A stretch of DNA of 64,000 nucleotides from Aurantiacibacter rhizosphaerae (GCF_009807005.1 NZ_WUBR01000001.1:248001-312000), one strand, 5' to 3'; positions 54,409 to 64,000 are shown, counted from the first letter of the stretch. The notes: generated by a model not told the origin, from the letters alone. Translations and numbers: made by a program.

Positions 54409-56201
54409 GGTACGTCCAAGGTAGCAGGCATCAGGCCGCGCAGGGCGTTGCCGATGAAGAAGCCGCCTTCCAGATCCCCCAGCGTCAGCACCGCTTCGCG
54501 CGCCTTGCCATCCTCTATCAGCGAACGGCGCAGGATGCCGGGCAACAGCCCTGCGGAAAGCGGCGGGGTGAGCAGAATGCCATCGCGTTCAACGAAGATA
54601 TTCGTCCAGCTACCTTCCGTCACCTCGCCATCGCGCACCAGCAGGGCTTCCACTGCGCCCACGCTTTTCGCCACGTCCAGCGCCTCTGCATAGAAACTGC
54701 GGTCGGTGCTTTTATGCTGCAAACGCCAGTCATGCGCCACGGTGGGGTGGGGCAGGGCGATGCAGGGTGCCGGGTTCGGCAGGGCCGCGGGCAGGGGATG
54801 GGTTTCCAGCGTCACCGCGCCGGAGCGGGAGAGGAGCAGGCGCAGCTTTGCAGGCTCCTCCAGCTCAAAACACAGGGCCTGGATGCGGTTGCGCGTTTCG
54901 TGGCGATCGAATGAAAAGCCCAGTTCCGCCGCGCTCGCCTTCATGCGTTCAAGGTGCATTTCCAGCAGCGGCATGCCGCCTTCGGGATCAAAGCGCATGG
55001 TTTCGATCAGGTCGTGCCCGCCCGCCGCGCCGCGCACGAAAGCGCCTTTTACCAGGCATTCGCGCCATTCTTCCATGCCATCGCTATCGGCAACGATCGC
55101 ACCGCCAACGCCCAGCACCGCCTTGTGGCGCAGGTTTTCGCCCGGTGTCAGGCGGATAGTGCGAATGGCCACGTTGAAGGCGGCATCGCCATTGGCATCG
55201 ATACGCCCGATGGCGCCGCAATAGGGGCCGCGCGCATCGCGCTCCACCTCGTCAATCAATTCCATCGCGCGGATCTTTGGCGCGCCGGTGATGGAACCGC
55301 AGGGGAAGATCGCGTGCAGAACGTCAACCGCGCTTTTGCCCTCTGCCAGTTCGGCAAGGACGGTTGTCGTCATGGTGTGCAGCGTGGGATATGTCTCCAC
55401 TGCGAAGGGATGCTCCACCCGCACGCTGCCCGCCTGTGCCACGCGGCTCAGATCGTTGCGCATCAGGTCCACGATCATCAGGTTCTCAGCCTTGTCCTTC
55501 ACCGACTGGCTGAGCTCTTCCTTCAATGCCGCGTCCTGCGCCGCCGTGCCGCCGCGCGGACGGGTGCCTTTCATCGGCTTCACCTTGGCCGCGCCATCGC
55601 GCAGCGCAAAGAACAGTTCCGGGCTGAAGGATAGGAGCCAGTCCGATCCATCGAAAACCAGCCCGCCGTACCCGGCAGAGGCAGTGGGACGAATCTTGGC
55701 ATACAGCGTAAGCGGATCGCCCGAAGCCGGACCGGCCAGCGGGAAGGTGAGGTTGGCCTGGTATATGTCGCCCGCGCGAATCCCCTCCTGCAGGGTATCG
55801 AACGCATCGAGATAGGTGCCGGTGGAAACCTGCGGATCAAGCGGGCCGATACTGGCCTGACCGGTGCAGCGTGACGCCAGCCAGCCTTCAACCTCGGCGG
55901 CGGGAATGATTTCAGGATCGTCGAACAGGCCCAGCCACACCAGTGGCCCCGCACTGCCGCTGCGCGTGGCGGCCAGCGGGGCGAGCCGTTCCTCCAGCGC
56001 AAGGCCCGCTTCATAAGCGAGGTAGCCCGCCAGGTGCTTGCCGGTTTCGCGCCGTGCGGCGTCAGCCTGTTCCAGCACGCGCACGACATCCTCTGCCCGC
56101 CGCGCAACGAAAATCTGCTGCGGCTGCGTGAAGCAATGCGCATCGCTCGCACCCTGAGAGCGCGCGTCATCAAGCAGGACGAAGGGGGACTTGCCATCCA
56201 T
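54405..56201 (-). CDS. Aminodeoxychorismate synthase component I fused to 4-amino-4-deoxychorismate lyase
   Basis: 598 residues from the ATG at 56201. Residues 1 to about 350 are PabB, a chorismate-using enzyme ([40 protein letters not shown]). From about 360 on is a PabC-type PLP fold ([32 protein letters not shown]). Both steps to p-aminobenzoate, for folate, are in one protein, a known fusion in some bacteria. It is divergent from the HerA-like gene with 60 bases between the starts. Confidence 0.92.
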   Translation of the reverse strand: MDGKSPFVLLDDARSQGASDAHCFTQPQQIFVARRAEDVVRVLEQADAARRETGKHLAGYLAYEAGLALEERLAPLAATRSGSAGPLVWLGLFDDPEIIPAAEVEGWLASRCTGQASIGPLDPQVSTGTYLDAFDTLQEGIRAGDIYQANLTFPLAGPASGDPLTLYAKIRPTASAGYGGLVFDGSDWLLSFSPELFFALRDGAAKVKPMKGTRPRGGTAAQDAALKEELSQSVKDKAENLMIVDLMRNDLSRVAQAGSVRVEHPFAVETYPTLHTMTTTVLAELAEGKSAVDVLHAIFPCGSITGAPKIRAMELIDEVERDARGPYCGAIGRIDANGDAAFNVAIRTIRLTPGENLRHKAVLGVGGAIVADSDGMEEWRECLVKGAFVRGAAGGHDLIETMRFDPEGGMPLLEMHLERMKASAAELGFSFDRHETRNRIQALCFELEEPAKLRLLLSRSGAVTLETHPLPAALPNPAPCIALPHPTVAHDWRLQHKSTDRSFYAEALDVAKSVGAVEALLVRDGEVTEGSWTNIFVERDGILLTPPLSAGLLPGILRRSLIEDGKAREAVLTLGDLEGGFFIGNALRGLMPATLDVP

Positions 56202-56261
56202 CAGCCCCGCTCTAGGGTCACTCCCCGAATACGGCAACAATCGAATAAGGAACGGGCTAAA

Positions 56262-57797
56262 GTGAGCGAACAGGCGGAGATTTTCCTCGGCAACGATCTG
56301 GACGGCAACCGGCAGGCGCTGGCCCTGTCGCGCGCCAACCGCCACGGCCTGATCGCGGGCGCCACCGGCACCGGCAAGACGGTGACCTTGCAGGGCATGG
56401 CGGAAAGCTTTTCCGCCCATGGCGTGCCGGTGTTCGTGGCCGATGTGAAGGGCGATCTGTCCGGCATCGCCATGCCGGGATCGCCCACGTTTAAACATGC
56501 CGACAAGCTGGAAAGCCGCGCGAAGGAACTGGGCATGGAGGACTATGCCTATTCCGATAATTCCGTCGTGTTCTGGGATCTGTACGGAAAGAACGGCCAC
56601 CCGATCCGCACCACAGTTTCGGAAATGGGCCCGCTGCTGCTGTCCCGCCTGCTGGATCTGAACGACACGCAGGAAGGCGTGCTGCAGATCGTGTTCCGCT
56701 ATGCCGATGAGAACGAGCTGCTGCTGCTGGATTTCGAGGATCTGCGCGCGATGCTGGCCTGGGCCTATGACAATGCCAAGGAACTGTCGGGCGCATACGG
56801 CAATGTGTCAAAGCAATCGGTGGGCGCGATCCAGCGGCAATTGCTCAGCTTCGAATCGCAAGGGGCGGATAATTTCTTTGGCGAGCCCGCGCTGGAAATA
56901 GACGATTTCCTGACCGTGGACGAGCAGGGGCGCGGTGTGGTGAACGTGCTGGCCGCAGAACAACTGATGCGCAGCCCGAAGCTTTACGCCACCTTCCTGC
57001 TGTGGCTGTTGGCCGAACTGTTCGAAACGCTTCCCGAAGTGGGCGATCCGGAAAAGCCCAAGCTGGTGTTCTTCTTTGACGAGGCGCACCTGTTGTTCGA
57101 CGACGCGCCCGATGCCTTGCAGGAAACGATCGAGCGGGTTGTGCGCCTGATCCGATCCAAAGGTGTGGGCGTATTTTTCGTGACGCAGAACCCCATCGAC
57201 ATCCCAGAGGAAATTGCCGGGCAACTGGGCAACCGCGTTCAGCACGCGCTGCGGGCATTCACCCCGCGTGACAAGCGCGCCATCAAGGCGGCAGCTGAAA
57301 CCTTCCGCATCAATCCCGATCTCGATGTGGAGCAGGCAATTACCGAGCTGAAGGTGGGTGAAGCGCTGGTTTCCACTCTGGATGAGGAGGGCGCTCCCAC
57401 CATCGTGCAGCGCACGCTGATAAAGCCGCCGCGCAGCCGCCTTGGCCCGCTGACGGTGAAGGAGCGCGCGATCATCCAGTCCGTCAGCCCGTTTGATGGC
57501 AAGTACGATGAGGAAGTTAACCGCGAAAGCGCGGAAGAGGTGCTGCTGAAAAAGGCGCAGGACGCCGCGAAGACCGCAGAAGAGGTGGAGAAGAAGGGCC
57601 GCGAGGAAGTCGCCAAGCAGCCGCGCAAAACGCCGTCAATGTGGGAGAAGGCTGGCAAGGGCGCGGCGCGGGCAGCGGCAGGCTCGCTCGCCTCCATCGC
57701 CGTTGCCACTGCATTGGGTAAAAAGTCCAGTGCCAACCCGCTGCGCACGGGTGCAACCGCGTTCGTGCGCAATATCCTTGGCGGCCTGATGCGCTGA
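56262..57797 (+). CDS. HerA-like/YjgR-type P-loop ATPase (DUF853)
   Basis: 511 residues from the GTG at 56262, with AAGGA upstream. Walker A GATGTGKT is at 33-40 and the Walker B segment is [12 protein letters not shown]. The DUF853 family resembles the HerA and FtsK hexameric translocases, but its role in bacteria is not established. The C-terminal 80 residues are rich in Lys, Glu and Ala and end in a hydrophobic glycine-rich tail. Confidence 0.88.
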   Translation: MSEQAEIFLGNDLDGNRQALALSRANRHGLIAGATGTGKTVTLQGMAESFSAHGVPVFVADVKGDLSGIAMPGSPTFKHADKLESRAKELGMEDYAYSDNSVVFWDLYGKNGHPIRTTVSEMGPLLLSRLLDLNDTQEGVLQIVFRYADENELLLLDFEDLRAMLAWAYDNAKELSGAYGNVSKQSVGAIQRQLLSFESQGADNFFGEPALEIDDFLTVDEQGRGVVNVLAAEQLMRSPKLYATFLLWLLAELFETLPEVGDPEKPKLVFFFDEAHLLFDDAPDALQETIERVVRLIRSKGVGVFFVTQNPIDIPEEIAGQLGNRVQHALRAFTPRDKRAIKAAAETFRINPDLDVEQAITELKVGEALVSTLDEEGAPTIVQRTLIKPPRSRLGPLTVKERAIIQSVSPFDGKYDEEVNRESAEEVLLKKAQDAAKTAEEVEKKGREEVAKQPRKTPSMWEKAGKGAARAAAGSLASIAVATALGKKSSANPLRTGATAFVRNILGGLMR

Positions 57798-57892
57798 TGA
57801 TTGCCAGATATTCCTCGGAGCTGATTCCTCCGCTTAGCTGGAGACGACCGATACTCTCTTTTCGGTAGCGATTGCGATGGAAACGGTCCGCG

Positions 57893-57989
57893 TCTAGCGA
57901 ACCGCAAGGGCAAGCGCCCGCCCGTAGCGGGCGCAGCTAGCTGCGCGCATAGCGAGGACGAAACCGCGGAGGCGGGTTCGAAAACTAGA
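57893..57989. repeat. Nested inverted repeats in the gap between convergent genes
   Basis: The 187-base gap 57798-57984 holds GCGCCCGC and GCGGGCGC (57914-57921 and 57927-57934), a 16-base perfect palindrome GCGCAGCTAGCTGCGC (57931-57946) that shares four bases with it, and outer arms TCTAGCGAACCGC (57893-57905) and GCGGGTTCG..CTAGA (57973-57989). The outer right arm includes the kinase stop codon. No T-run is present. Confidence 0.55.
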
Positions 57990-59376
57990 TGGGCAAACGC
58001 AGCTCCACCACCAGCCCTTCGATGCTGCCGTTCTCGCCAATGTGATTGGCCACCACCAGCCTGCCGCCGTGCTGTTCCGCGATTGCGCGCGCCAGTGTCA
58101 GGCCGAGCCCTGCGCCGCCGGTCTCCCGGCTGCGGGACGATTCGCCGCGTGAGAAGGGCTCCAGCATGAGTGCGATCTGGTCCTCGGCGATACCGGGGCC
58201 ATTATCGGCGATGCGGACAATGGCCTCTGTATCGGTGCGGGAAAGGCTGACGCGCGCCTGCCCGCCATAGCGCAGCGCGTTGCCGATGAGGTTGCGCAGG
58301 GCGCGGCGCAGCCAGGTGGTGCGCAGGGGCAGGGCAACGCGCTGCGTCTCGCCCAGCTCCACGTCCTCGCTCATGTCCTCATATTCTTCCACGACGGAGG
58401 CGACGAGCGCGGAAAGCTCCGTCCGCTCCAGTGGGTCGCTGGGCCTGCCTACGCGGGCGAGCGAGAGAATATCGTCGAGCGAATTGGTAATATCCTCGAT
58501 CGTGTCGGCCATGCGTGCACGTTCCGTGTCGTCTTCCACGCTTTCAATTCGCACGCGCAGCGCGGCCAGCGGGGTTTTCAGATCATGCCCGATGGCACCC
58601 AGCATGACGTCCTTCTCATCCAGCAATCCGGCGATGCGCGCTTCCATGGCATTGTGCGCGGTGATCAGGCGGCGGGTATCGTCCGGGCCGGACGGCTCCA
58701 TCCGTGGCCCGCCATCCACCGTGCCGCCAAAGCGTTCCACGCGCTTTGTCAGCGCGGCCAGTGGGCGGGTGATTTCGCGCAGCAAGATGGCAAGCCCGCC
58801 AACCAGCACGATATACAGGATCAGGGTCTGTAGGATGACCCCGCGCATGGCGCCCACATTGCGCGGCGGCACCGGGGCGCGCGCAACCAGCCATTCATCC
58901 GCGCCGTCACGCTTCAGGCCGGCCAGCACGATCTTTCCATCCGGGTCGAACCGCGAATTGGGGCCCAGGGACACGCGATCTTGCAGGGCGCGTGAAATAT
59001 ACCGGTCACGGGCAGTTTGCCGCGTGATGACCACCAGCTCGTCAATCGCGATGGCCTGTTCCTCCAGCACGGCGCGCAAAGCCGCTTCGCGTGCGGGATC
59101 GCGGGCCTCCTGGCTGGTGAGGGGAGATTGCAGCGCGCGTTCGATGCGAATGCGGCGGCGATGCGCGCGGCGTTCGCGCCCCGGCCTCCCGTCGCGCAAG
59201 TCGACCTGCGGATCGCGCACCAGCTGGAATGCCAGCGAATTCACCAGCCGCGCTTCCTGCCGCCGCTCTTCCGCGCGGAACAGCAGCACGCCCGACAACA
59301 CCTGCGCCACCAGCAGGCCCAGCGCGACGGAGAGCAGCATCTGCCCTTGCAGGCTCTTGGGAAGAAAGCGGCGCAT
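57985..59376 (-). CDS. Sensor histidine kinase
   Basis: 463 residues from the ATG at 59376 (MRRFLPKSLQ). Two membrane segments (about 10-33 and 188-212) enclose a periplasmic sensor region; a HAMP follows. The phosphorylated histidine is H264 (IGHDLKTPLAAL), the N box is NLIGNALRYG, and G1 and G2 boxes are DNGPGI and GGAGLGLTLARAI. It should pair with the OmpR-type regulator just upstream. The periplasmic part, about 150 residues, has no domain I recognise, so the signal is not known from sequence. Confidence 0.93.
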   Translation of the reverse strand: MRRFLPKSLQGQMLLSVALGLLVAQVLSGVLLFRAEERRQEARLVNSLAFQLVRDPQVDLRDGRPGRERRAHRRRIRIERALQSPLTSQEARDPAREAALRAVLEEQAIAIDELVVITRQTARDRYISRALQDRVSLGPNSRFDPDGKIVLAGLKRDGADEWLVARAPVPPRNVGAMRGVILQTLILYIVLVGGLAILLREITRPLAALTKRVERFGGTVDGGPRMEPSGPDDTRRLITAHNAMEARIAGLLDEKDVMLGAIGHDLKTPLAALRVRIESVEDDTERARMADTIEDITNSLDDILSLARVGRPSDPLERTELSALVASVVEEYEDMSEDVELGETQRVALPLRTTWLRRALRNLIGNALRYGGQARVSLSRTDTEAIVRIADNGPGIAEDQIALMLEPFSRGESSRSRETGGAGLGLTLARAIAEQHGGRLVVANHIGENGSIEGLVVELRLPI

Positions 59377-59387
59377 CGCGTGCCGGA

Positions 59388-60125
59388 TCAATCCGCGTCC
59401 GGCACGAAACGGCGCACTTCGGCCGCCAGCATGTAGCCGCCGCCCCACACAGTCTGGATCAGCTTGGGATCGCTCTTGTCGATCTCCACCTTGCGGCGCA
59501 GGCGGCTGATCTGATTGTCCACCGCGCGGTCAAACAGATGCGCTTCTCGCCCCTGCACCATGTCCAGCAGGCGGTCCCGGTCCATCACCTGGTTGGGGTG
59601 ATCCAGCAGCGCGACCAGCAGGCGGAATTCAGCGGTGGAAATCGGCACGACGGTGCCTTCCGGGTCGGTCAGGCGGCGTTTGAGCGGATCGAGCTTCCAG
59701 CCTTCGAATTCATAATGGGCGTCTGCGGTATCGTCCTGTGACGCGGCACTCTTGCTGGCCCGTCGCAGAACGGACCGGATGCGCGCCACCAGCTCGCGCG
59801 GTTCAAAGGGTTTGACGACGTAATCATCGGCGCCGATTTCCAGCCCCACGATCCGATCCGTGGCTTCTCCCCTGGCGGTGAGGAAAATTACCGGCAGATT
59901 GCGGCTTTCCACCAAATGGCGGCACAGGGATATGCCATCCTCGCCCGGCATCATGATATCCAGCAGCACCAGATCCGGCGTCTCTTCCAAGAGGGCGGAG
60001 CGCGCCTTTGCCGCATCGGTGGCCTGCCGCACGGCAAACCCCTGGCGCGACAGGTAGTCGGCCAGGGGTTCGCGCAAGCTGGCTTCATCATCCACCAGCA
60101 GCAATTTTACAGGCGTGTCGCTCAT
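59388..60125 (-). CDS. OmpR-family response regulator
   Basis: 245 residues. The receiver domain has D56 (LVLLDIMMP) as the phosphate site and acidic D12/D13. The C-terminal winged helix (about 140-235, LLDHPNQVMDRDRLLDMV and DNQISRLRRKVE) binds DNA. The gene overlaps the EF-hand gene by 4 bases and lies 11 bases before the kinase, so all three are one operon. Confidence 0.95.
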   Translation of the reverse strand: MSDTPVKLLLVDDEASLREPLADYLSRQGFAVRQATDAAKARSALLEETPDLVLLDIMMPGEDGISLCRHLVESRNLPVIFLTARGEATDRIVGLEIGADDYVVKPFEPRELVARIRSVLRRASKSAASQDDTADAHYEFEGWKLDPLKRRLTDPEGTVVPISTAEFRLLVALLDHPNQVMDRDRLLDMVQGREAHLFDRAVDNQISRLRRKVEIDKSDPKLIQTVWGGGYMLAAEVRRFVPDAD

Positions 60126-60661
60126 CCGCGGTTGCGGCGCTGGGCGCGGCGTTCCTGCCGCTGTTCGCGGCGCTCTTCGGCGGTGACGGTGCCATCATTA
60201 TTGGCATCGGCGCGTTCAAAGCGGGAGAGCGCGGCGGTGGTGAATTCAGCCTGGCTGATCGAGCCGTCATTATCGGTATCAGCTTGCGCCATCATCGCGC
60301 CGCGCATTCCGCCACGGCGGCCCATGCGGTGCCCGCGTCGGCCTTCGCCGCCACGTTCCGCACGGCGTTCCTGTCGCATCTCCTGCCTTGCTTCACGGGC
60401 AGCCTGCGATTCCTCGAATGTCAGCATGCCATCGCCATTGGTGTCGGCGCGGTCAAAACGAGCGCGGGCGCGGGCCTCGCGGTCGGCGGCGTCGATCACG
60501 CCATCGCTGTTGACGTCCATGCGCGCAAAGCGTGTCGCAGCGCGCTGCTCTGCATCGGCGCGGGTCATGTCTGCACCGCGTTCGGGCCGGTCCTGCGCCA
60601 CGGCAGCGCCGCCAAGGGTCAGTCCGGTTGCGGTCAGCGCAAGGATGAGGGTCTTCTTCAT
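60122..60661 (-). CDS. Secreted EF-hand protein, four calcium loops
   Basis: 179 residues with a signal peptide (1-23). Four complete 12-residue EF loops begin at residues 49 (DVNSDGVIDAAD), 73 (DTNGDGMLTFEE), 128 (DTDNDGSISQAE) and 152 (DANNDGTVTAEE). A basic, glycine- and methionine-rich linker (about 95-126) joins the two pairs. The gene is the first of an operon with a two-component system. It is likely to bind calcium outside the cytoplasm, as a buffer or a calcium signal for the kinase; the second is inference. Confidence 0.88.
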   Translation of the reverse strand: MKKTLILALTATGLTLGGAAVAQDRPERGADMTRADAEQRAATRFARMDVNSDGVIDAADREARARARFDRADTNGDGMLTFEESQAAREARQEMRQERRAERGGEGRRGHRMGRRGGMRGAMMAQADTDNDGSISQAEFTTAALSRFERADANNDGTVTAEERREQRQERRAQRRNRG

Positions 60662-60813
60662 GTCTCTACTCTCCAGTTCGTATGAGTAGAGCAACGGGGC
60701 GCCGGCTTGAAGGGGGGAGGGAGGACCCGGCACCCCGCCACTCTGAAACAACGTTATAGGCTGTCAATGTCTCAGGAGTTTGCCGGTAGGCTGGAGATTT
60801 GTCGCAGTTTGTC

Positions 60814-60842
60814 GCGCCAGCGAACGCGCGTTCATCTGGCGC
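60814..60842. repeat. Palindromic hairpin downstream of the aminopeptidase gene
   Basis: Arms GCGCCAG (60814-60820) and CTGGCGC (60836-60842) enclose a perfect 12-base palindrome GAACGCGCGTTC (60822-60833). It lies 16 bases past the aminopeptidase stop on the minus strand. No T-run follows, so it may block exonucleases or act as a weak stop. The rest of the 60662-60857 gap holds no gene I can support. Confidence 0.55.
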
Positions 60843-60857
60843 TTAGAAACTGGCGCG

Positions 60858-62666
60858 TCACAGCGGTTTGCACGCCTCTTCCAGCCACGCCAGCACATCG
60901 CCTTCCAGTTGCGGAGCCAATACCTCGCGCACCTTTGCGTGATAGGTGTTCCACCAGTCGATTTCTGCCGGGCTGAGCAGGCTCTTGTCCACCAGCGTGC
61001 GGTCTATGGGCGCGAAGGTGAGGGTTTCGAAGCCCAGCCATTCGCCTTCCATGCCGTCGATCTCGCGCGGCTCCACCAGCACCAGGTTCTCGATGCGGAT
61101 GCCGTATTCATTCGCCTTGTAATAGCCGGGCTCGTTCGAAAGGATCATGCCCGCCATCAGCGGCTGGTCCGTTCCGGCCTGCGATCCGCGCGGCTTGGCG
61201 ATGCGTTGCGGCCCTTCGTGCACGCCCAGGAAGCTGCCGACGCCGTGACCGGTGCCATGGGCATAGTCCAGCCCTGCCATCCACAGGTGCTGGCGAGCCA
61301 GCGCATCCAGCGCAGAGCCGGGGGTGCCGGGCGGGAAGGTCTGCATGTCCAGCGCGATATGGCCCTTCAGTACGCGGGTGAAGCGGTCGCACACCTCGGC
61401 GGACGGGGCATCGGGTCCGGTCCAGATGGTGCGGGTGATATCGGTGGTGCCGTCAGGATACTGTCCGCCTGAGTCCACCAGATAAACGCTGTTCGGCTCC
61501 AGCTTGATATTGCTGTCTTCGTCCACGCGATAATGCGGGCTGGCACCATTGGGGCCGGCGCCGCTGATCGTGTCGAAGGACAGGTCGCGCAGCTGGTCGC
61601 TGTTCTGGCGGCGCAGTTCGTGCAACTTTGCAGCGGCGGTCAGCTCGTCAACCTCGCCGGTGGGCGCTTCTACGGAAAGCCAGTGCAGGAAGCGGGCAAT
61701 CGCCACGCCGTCGCGCGCCTGTGCATCGCGGTGGCCCTGCTGTTCGGCGGGGGTCTTGATCGCCTTGGGCAATACGGCGGGATCATCTTCGCTCACGATC
61801 TCGGCACCGACATCGTCCAGCCGCTGGAAGATCGCTGCGACCGATCGGGCGGGGTCGGCGGCCACGCGCCTTCCTGCCAGCTTTTCGAAGGCGGCGGAAA
61901 ATTCGTCACGCGGGTGTATGCGTACGGCATTGCCCAGCGCCTGCGCCACTTCGGGTGTGACCTTGTCCGGCGCGATGAACCAGTCTGCCGTGCCATCGGC
62001 CTGCACCATCAAATAGGAGAGGGCGACCGGCGTGTGATCCACGTCCTTGCCGCGAATGTTCAGCGTCCATGCGACCGAATCGAGTGCGCTGATCACCACT
62101 GCATCGAGCTTGTTCTCTTTCAACCACTCGGCAATCTGGCCGCGCTTTTCGGCGCTGGAGCGGCCCGTCAGCGCATCGTCCTGCACGAATGCCTGCGCGT
62201 CGGAAGGCTCCGGCTGGTCTTCCCACACGGCATCCAGCGGATTGCTGTCGACCGGCACCAGTTCAGCGCCCACGGCTTCCAGCTTCTTTGCCACCGCATT
62301 CGCCCAGCCGCGCGTGTGCAGCCACGGATCATAGGCGATGCGCGCCCCTTCGCCGGCGTTCGCGGCCAGCCAGTCGGCCATGGAATCGTCGGGCACGGAT
62401 TTGTATTCGTACAGCTGCCCGCTCACCTGCTGGCGCACCTGCAGCGTGTAGCGGCCATCCACGAACATGGCGGCCTTGTCCTTCAGCACGGCGGCGCTGC
62501 CGGCCGAACCGCCAAAGCCGGTCAGCCATGATAGACGCTGCGCATAGGCGCCCACATATTCGCTCAGATGCTCATCGCTGATCGGTATCACGAAGCCATC
62601 CAGATTGCGGCGCGCAAGCTCCTTGCGCAGGGCATCGAGGCGGGCTTCGTGGGTTTGCATCAGCAT
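60858..62666 (-). CDS. Aminopeptidase P family protein (M24B, Xaa-Pro aminopeptidase)
   Basis: 602 residues, the long form with two creatinase-like N-terminal domains and an M24 domain. The metal ligands are in DSGGQYPDGTTD (two Asp), GTGHGVGSF (His), NEPGYY (Glu) and RIENLVLVEP (Glu). It removes N-terminal residues before proline, in the cytoplasm; there is no signal peptide. The start ATG at 62666 (MLMQTHEARLDAL); an ATG two codons on is equally possible. Confidence 0.95.
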   Translation of the reverse strand: MLMQTHEARLDALRKELARRNLDGFVIPISDEHLSEYVGAYAQRLSWLTGFGGSAGSAAVLKDKAAMFVDGRYTLQVRQQVSGQLYEYKSVPDDSMADWLAANAGEGARIAYDPWLHTRGWANAVAKKLEAVGAELVPVDSNPLDAVWEDQPEPSDAQAFVQDDALTGRSSAEKRGQIAEWLKENKLDAVVISALDSVAWTLNIRGKDVDHTPVALSYLMVQADGTADWFIAPDKVTPEVAQALGNAVRIHPRDEFSAAFEKLAGRRVAADPARSVAAIFQRLDDVGAEIVSEDDPAVLPKAIKTPAEQQGHRDAQARDGVAIARFLHWLSVEAPTGEVDELTAAAKLHELRRQNSDQLRDLSFDTISGAGPNGASPHYRVDEDSNIKLEPNSVYLVDSGGQYPDGTTDITRTIWTGPDAPSAEVCDRFTRVLKGHIALDMQTFPPGTPGSALDALARQHLWMAGLDYAHGTGHGVGSFLGVHEGPQRIAKPRGSQAGTDQPLMAGMILSNEPGYYKANEYGIRIENLVLVEPREIDGMEGEWLGFETLTFAPIDRTLVDKSLLSPAEIDWWNTYHAKVREVLAPQLEGDVLAWLEEACKPL

Positions 62667-62798
62667 GTCGTCATATTCCCGGTTTCAGAGGAAACAAAAT
62701 TCATTTAGGCACGTCACATAAGCCTTCGGCGTGCAGGTTTCCACCCGCAGCACGGCAGGCAGACAATAGAATGGGTCGCGCAATTGCAAACTATACGG

Positions 62799-64000
62799 AT
62801 GATCGCCCTTGCCGCTGTGGCAAGCCTTGCTACGGCACTGCCTGTAAATGCACAGGATATCGAATTGACCAAAGACACGATTCAGCCGCCACGCGCAGAG
62901 CAGCGTGAGCACAGCTATACCCACCACGGCATCACCATTTCAGACCCGTGGGCGTGGCTGCGGGACCAGAGCTATCCCACCATCGATGATGAGGACGTGC
63001 TGGACTATGTCCGCGCCGAAAACGCCTATTTCGAGGCGAAGATGGCGGGTCAGCAGGATCTTGTCGAAGAGCTGTTCACAGAGATGCGCGCCCGCATCAA
63101 GGAGGACGATTCCAGCGTTCCGCAGAAGGATGGCGACTACCTCTACTGGTCCGAATTCGAGACCGGCGGACAATATCGCAAATACTACCGCCGCCCTGTG
63201 GCTGGCGGCGATGCGGAGCTGATCCTTGATAGTCCCGCACTGGCAGAGGGGCTGGAGTATTTCAGCCTTGGCGCAATGTCGGTGAGCGAGGACGGGCGAT
63301 ATCTGGCCTACACCACCGATACCACCGGCGGCGAATTTTACACCGCCTATATCAAGGACCTGCAAACCGGAAAGCTGCTGGAAGACCGGATATCCAACGT
63401 CAACAGCGGCCTGATCTGGGCAGCGGATGACAGCGTGCTGGTGTATGGCCGCGCGAACGAGAACTGGCGGGTTGACCGCATCTTCGCCCACACCATCGGC
63501 CAGCCCTCTGATGATGACGTGGAAATCTACCACGAGGAAACGCTGGGCTACACCGCCTCCCCATCCGTTTCCGCCAACCGCCAATGGCTGATCATCGCCA
63601 CCGGCGATAACGAGACGAGCGAGGTACTGTTCACCTCCATCGACGATCCCATGGGCGATCTGAAGGTGGTGCGCCGGCGCCAGGTGGGCGTGGAATATGG
63701 TGCGGATTTTCGCGATGACACGGTGTTCATCTGGACCAATGACGACCACGTGAATTTCCGCCTCGCCACAGCGCCCATTGCCGATCCGTCAAACTGGACG
63801 ACCCTGATCGAGGGGTCCGACGAGTTTTACCTGACGGGTTTCGACCTGTTCAAGGATTTCTACATAACCGAAGGGCGCCTGAACGGCCTCGACCAGGTGC
63901 AGCTGCGTTATTACGACGATCCTGACCGGGTGGAGACGATCGCCTTTCCCGAAGCGACCTATTCTGCGGGCACGGGCAACAATCCCGAATGGGAAATGGA
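62799..64000 (+). CDS. S9 family peptidase (oligopeptidase B type), 3' end outside window
   Basis: Open to the window end, with about 400 residues visible from the ATG at 62799. A signal-like stretch (MIALAAVASLATALPVNAQ) comes first; an in-frame TTG at 62784 is also possible. Then comes DPWAWLRD and YVRAENAYFEAKM, followed by repeated beta-propeller blades (DGRYLAYTTDTTGG), the N-terminal half of prolyl oligopeptidase or oligopeptidase B. The serine hydrolase domain lies beyond the window. It is divergent from the aminopeptidase P gene. Confidence 0.93.
   Translation, partial: MIALAAVASLATALPVNAQDIELTKDTIQPPRAEQREHSYTHHGITISDPWAWLRDQSYPTIDDEDVLDYVRAENAYFEAKMAGQQDLVEELFTEMRARIKEDDSSVPQKDGDYLYWSEFETGGQYRKYYRRPVAGGDAELILDSPALAEGLEYFSLGAMSVSEDGRYLAYTTDTTGGEFYTAYIKDLQTGKLLEDRISNVNSGLIWAADDSVLVYGRANENWRVDRIFAHTIGQPSDDDVEIYHEETLGYTASPSVSANRQWLIIATGDNETSEVLFTSIDDPMGDLKVVRRRQVGVEYGADFRDDTVFIWTNDDHVNFRLATAPIADPSNWTTLIEGSDEFYLTGFDLFKDFYITEGRLNGLDQVQLRYYDDPDRVETIAFPEATYSAGTGNNPEWEM

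Noticed and set aside
57970-57990. GGGTTCGAAAA resembling a tRNA T-loop
   Set aside because: No acceptor, D or anticodon stems fit around it, and part of it encodes the end of the histidine kinase.
58280-59509. A 409-codon plus-strand ORF
   Set aside because: Serine- and arginine-rich shadow of the histidine kinase on the other strand; the kinase has all conserved boxes.

Overview
The window looks like a chromosomal stretch from a GC-rich alphaproteobacterium, most likely a sphingomonad and possibly Erythrobacteraceae. That placement is inference from gene content and order: leuS-lptE-holA with an upstream DUF3576 lipoprotein, rnd-lptC-lptA, a DUF455 protein, PHB genes, TIGR04063/DUF5935 exosortase-A-type glycan genes, and short proteins with the DESFPASDPPAN-type tail. 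I saw no rRNA, tRNA, insertion sequence, integrase, CRISPR array or origin. About 60 protein genes are closely packed, often with 4-base ATGA or GTGA overlaps. Every intergenic gap is below about 300 bases; the longest ones are described as features or in neighbouring entries.

Layout. 0-6.3 kb: the end of a DUF455 gene, an M23 peptidase, galU, a ribbon-helix-helix protein divergent from a membrane-anchored LuxR/DUF4019 protein, phaB (acetoacetyl-CoA reductase) and an envelope protein. 6.3-10.4 kb: leuS-lptE-holA. 10.4-12.6 kb: a damaged exopolysaccharide segment, in which a sugar transferase is cut off in its C-terminal domain and runs directly into the last codons of what looks like an O-antigen ligase, followed by a coupled repeat-type protein. 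12.6-15.7 kb: lptA-lptC-rnd, then divergent ung and a DksA-type zinc finger gene. 15.8-19.1 kb: wecC-wecB and a convergent Wza-type export lipoprotein. 19.3-21.7 kb: small genes, an AT-richer 2-oxoglutarate oxygenase gene and a secreted protein. 21.7-28 kb: gltD-gltB. 28-34.6 kb: a large acidic membrane protein, then the exosortase-A-type glycosyltransferase, ligase and acyltransferase module.

34.6-42 kb: phaZ (PHB depolymerase), an MsbA-like ABC exporter, an M13 peptidase, uppP and small membrane or lipoproteins. 42-48.5 kb: phhA, two acidic lipoproteins, recQ, a beta-helix protein, a secreted protein, a second DksA-type protein and psd. 48.5-56.2 kb (minus strand): a GNAT protein, ribA, xthA, lolA, rpmG, arfB, an RluA-type synthase, an aminotransferase and a PabB-PabC fusion. 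56.2-64 kb: a HerA-like ATPase, a three-gene operon of EF-hand protein, OmpR-type regulator and sensor kinase, an aminopeptidase P and the start of an S9 peptidase.

Themes. Cell-envelope and polysaccharide functions recur (galU, lptE/A/C, wecBC, Wza-type protein, TIGR04063 glycosyltransferase and ligase, uppP, lolA, psd), spread among housekeeping genes rather than gathered in one cluster. PHB synthesis (phaB) and mobilisation (phaZ) lie 30 kb apart. The most unusual points are the deletion scar at about 11.79 kb, the EF-hand/two-component operon, the exosortase-type module with its small coupled ORF, and several strong inverted or direct repeats in intergenic regions.
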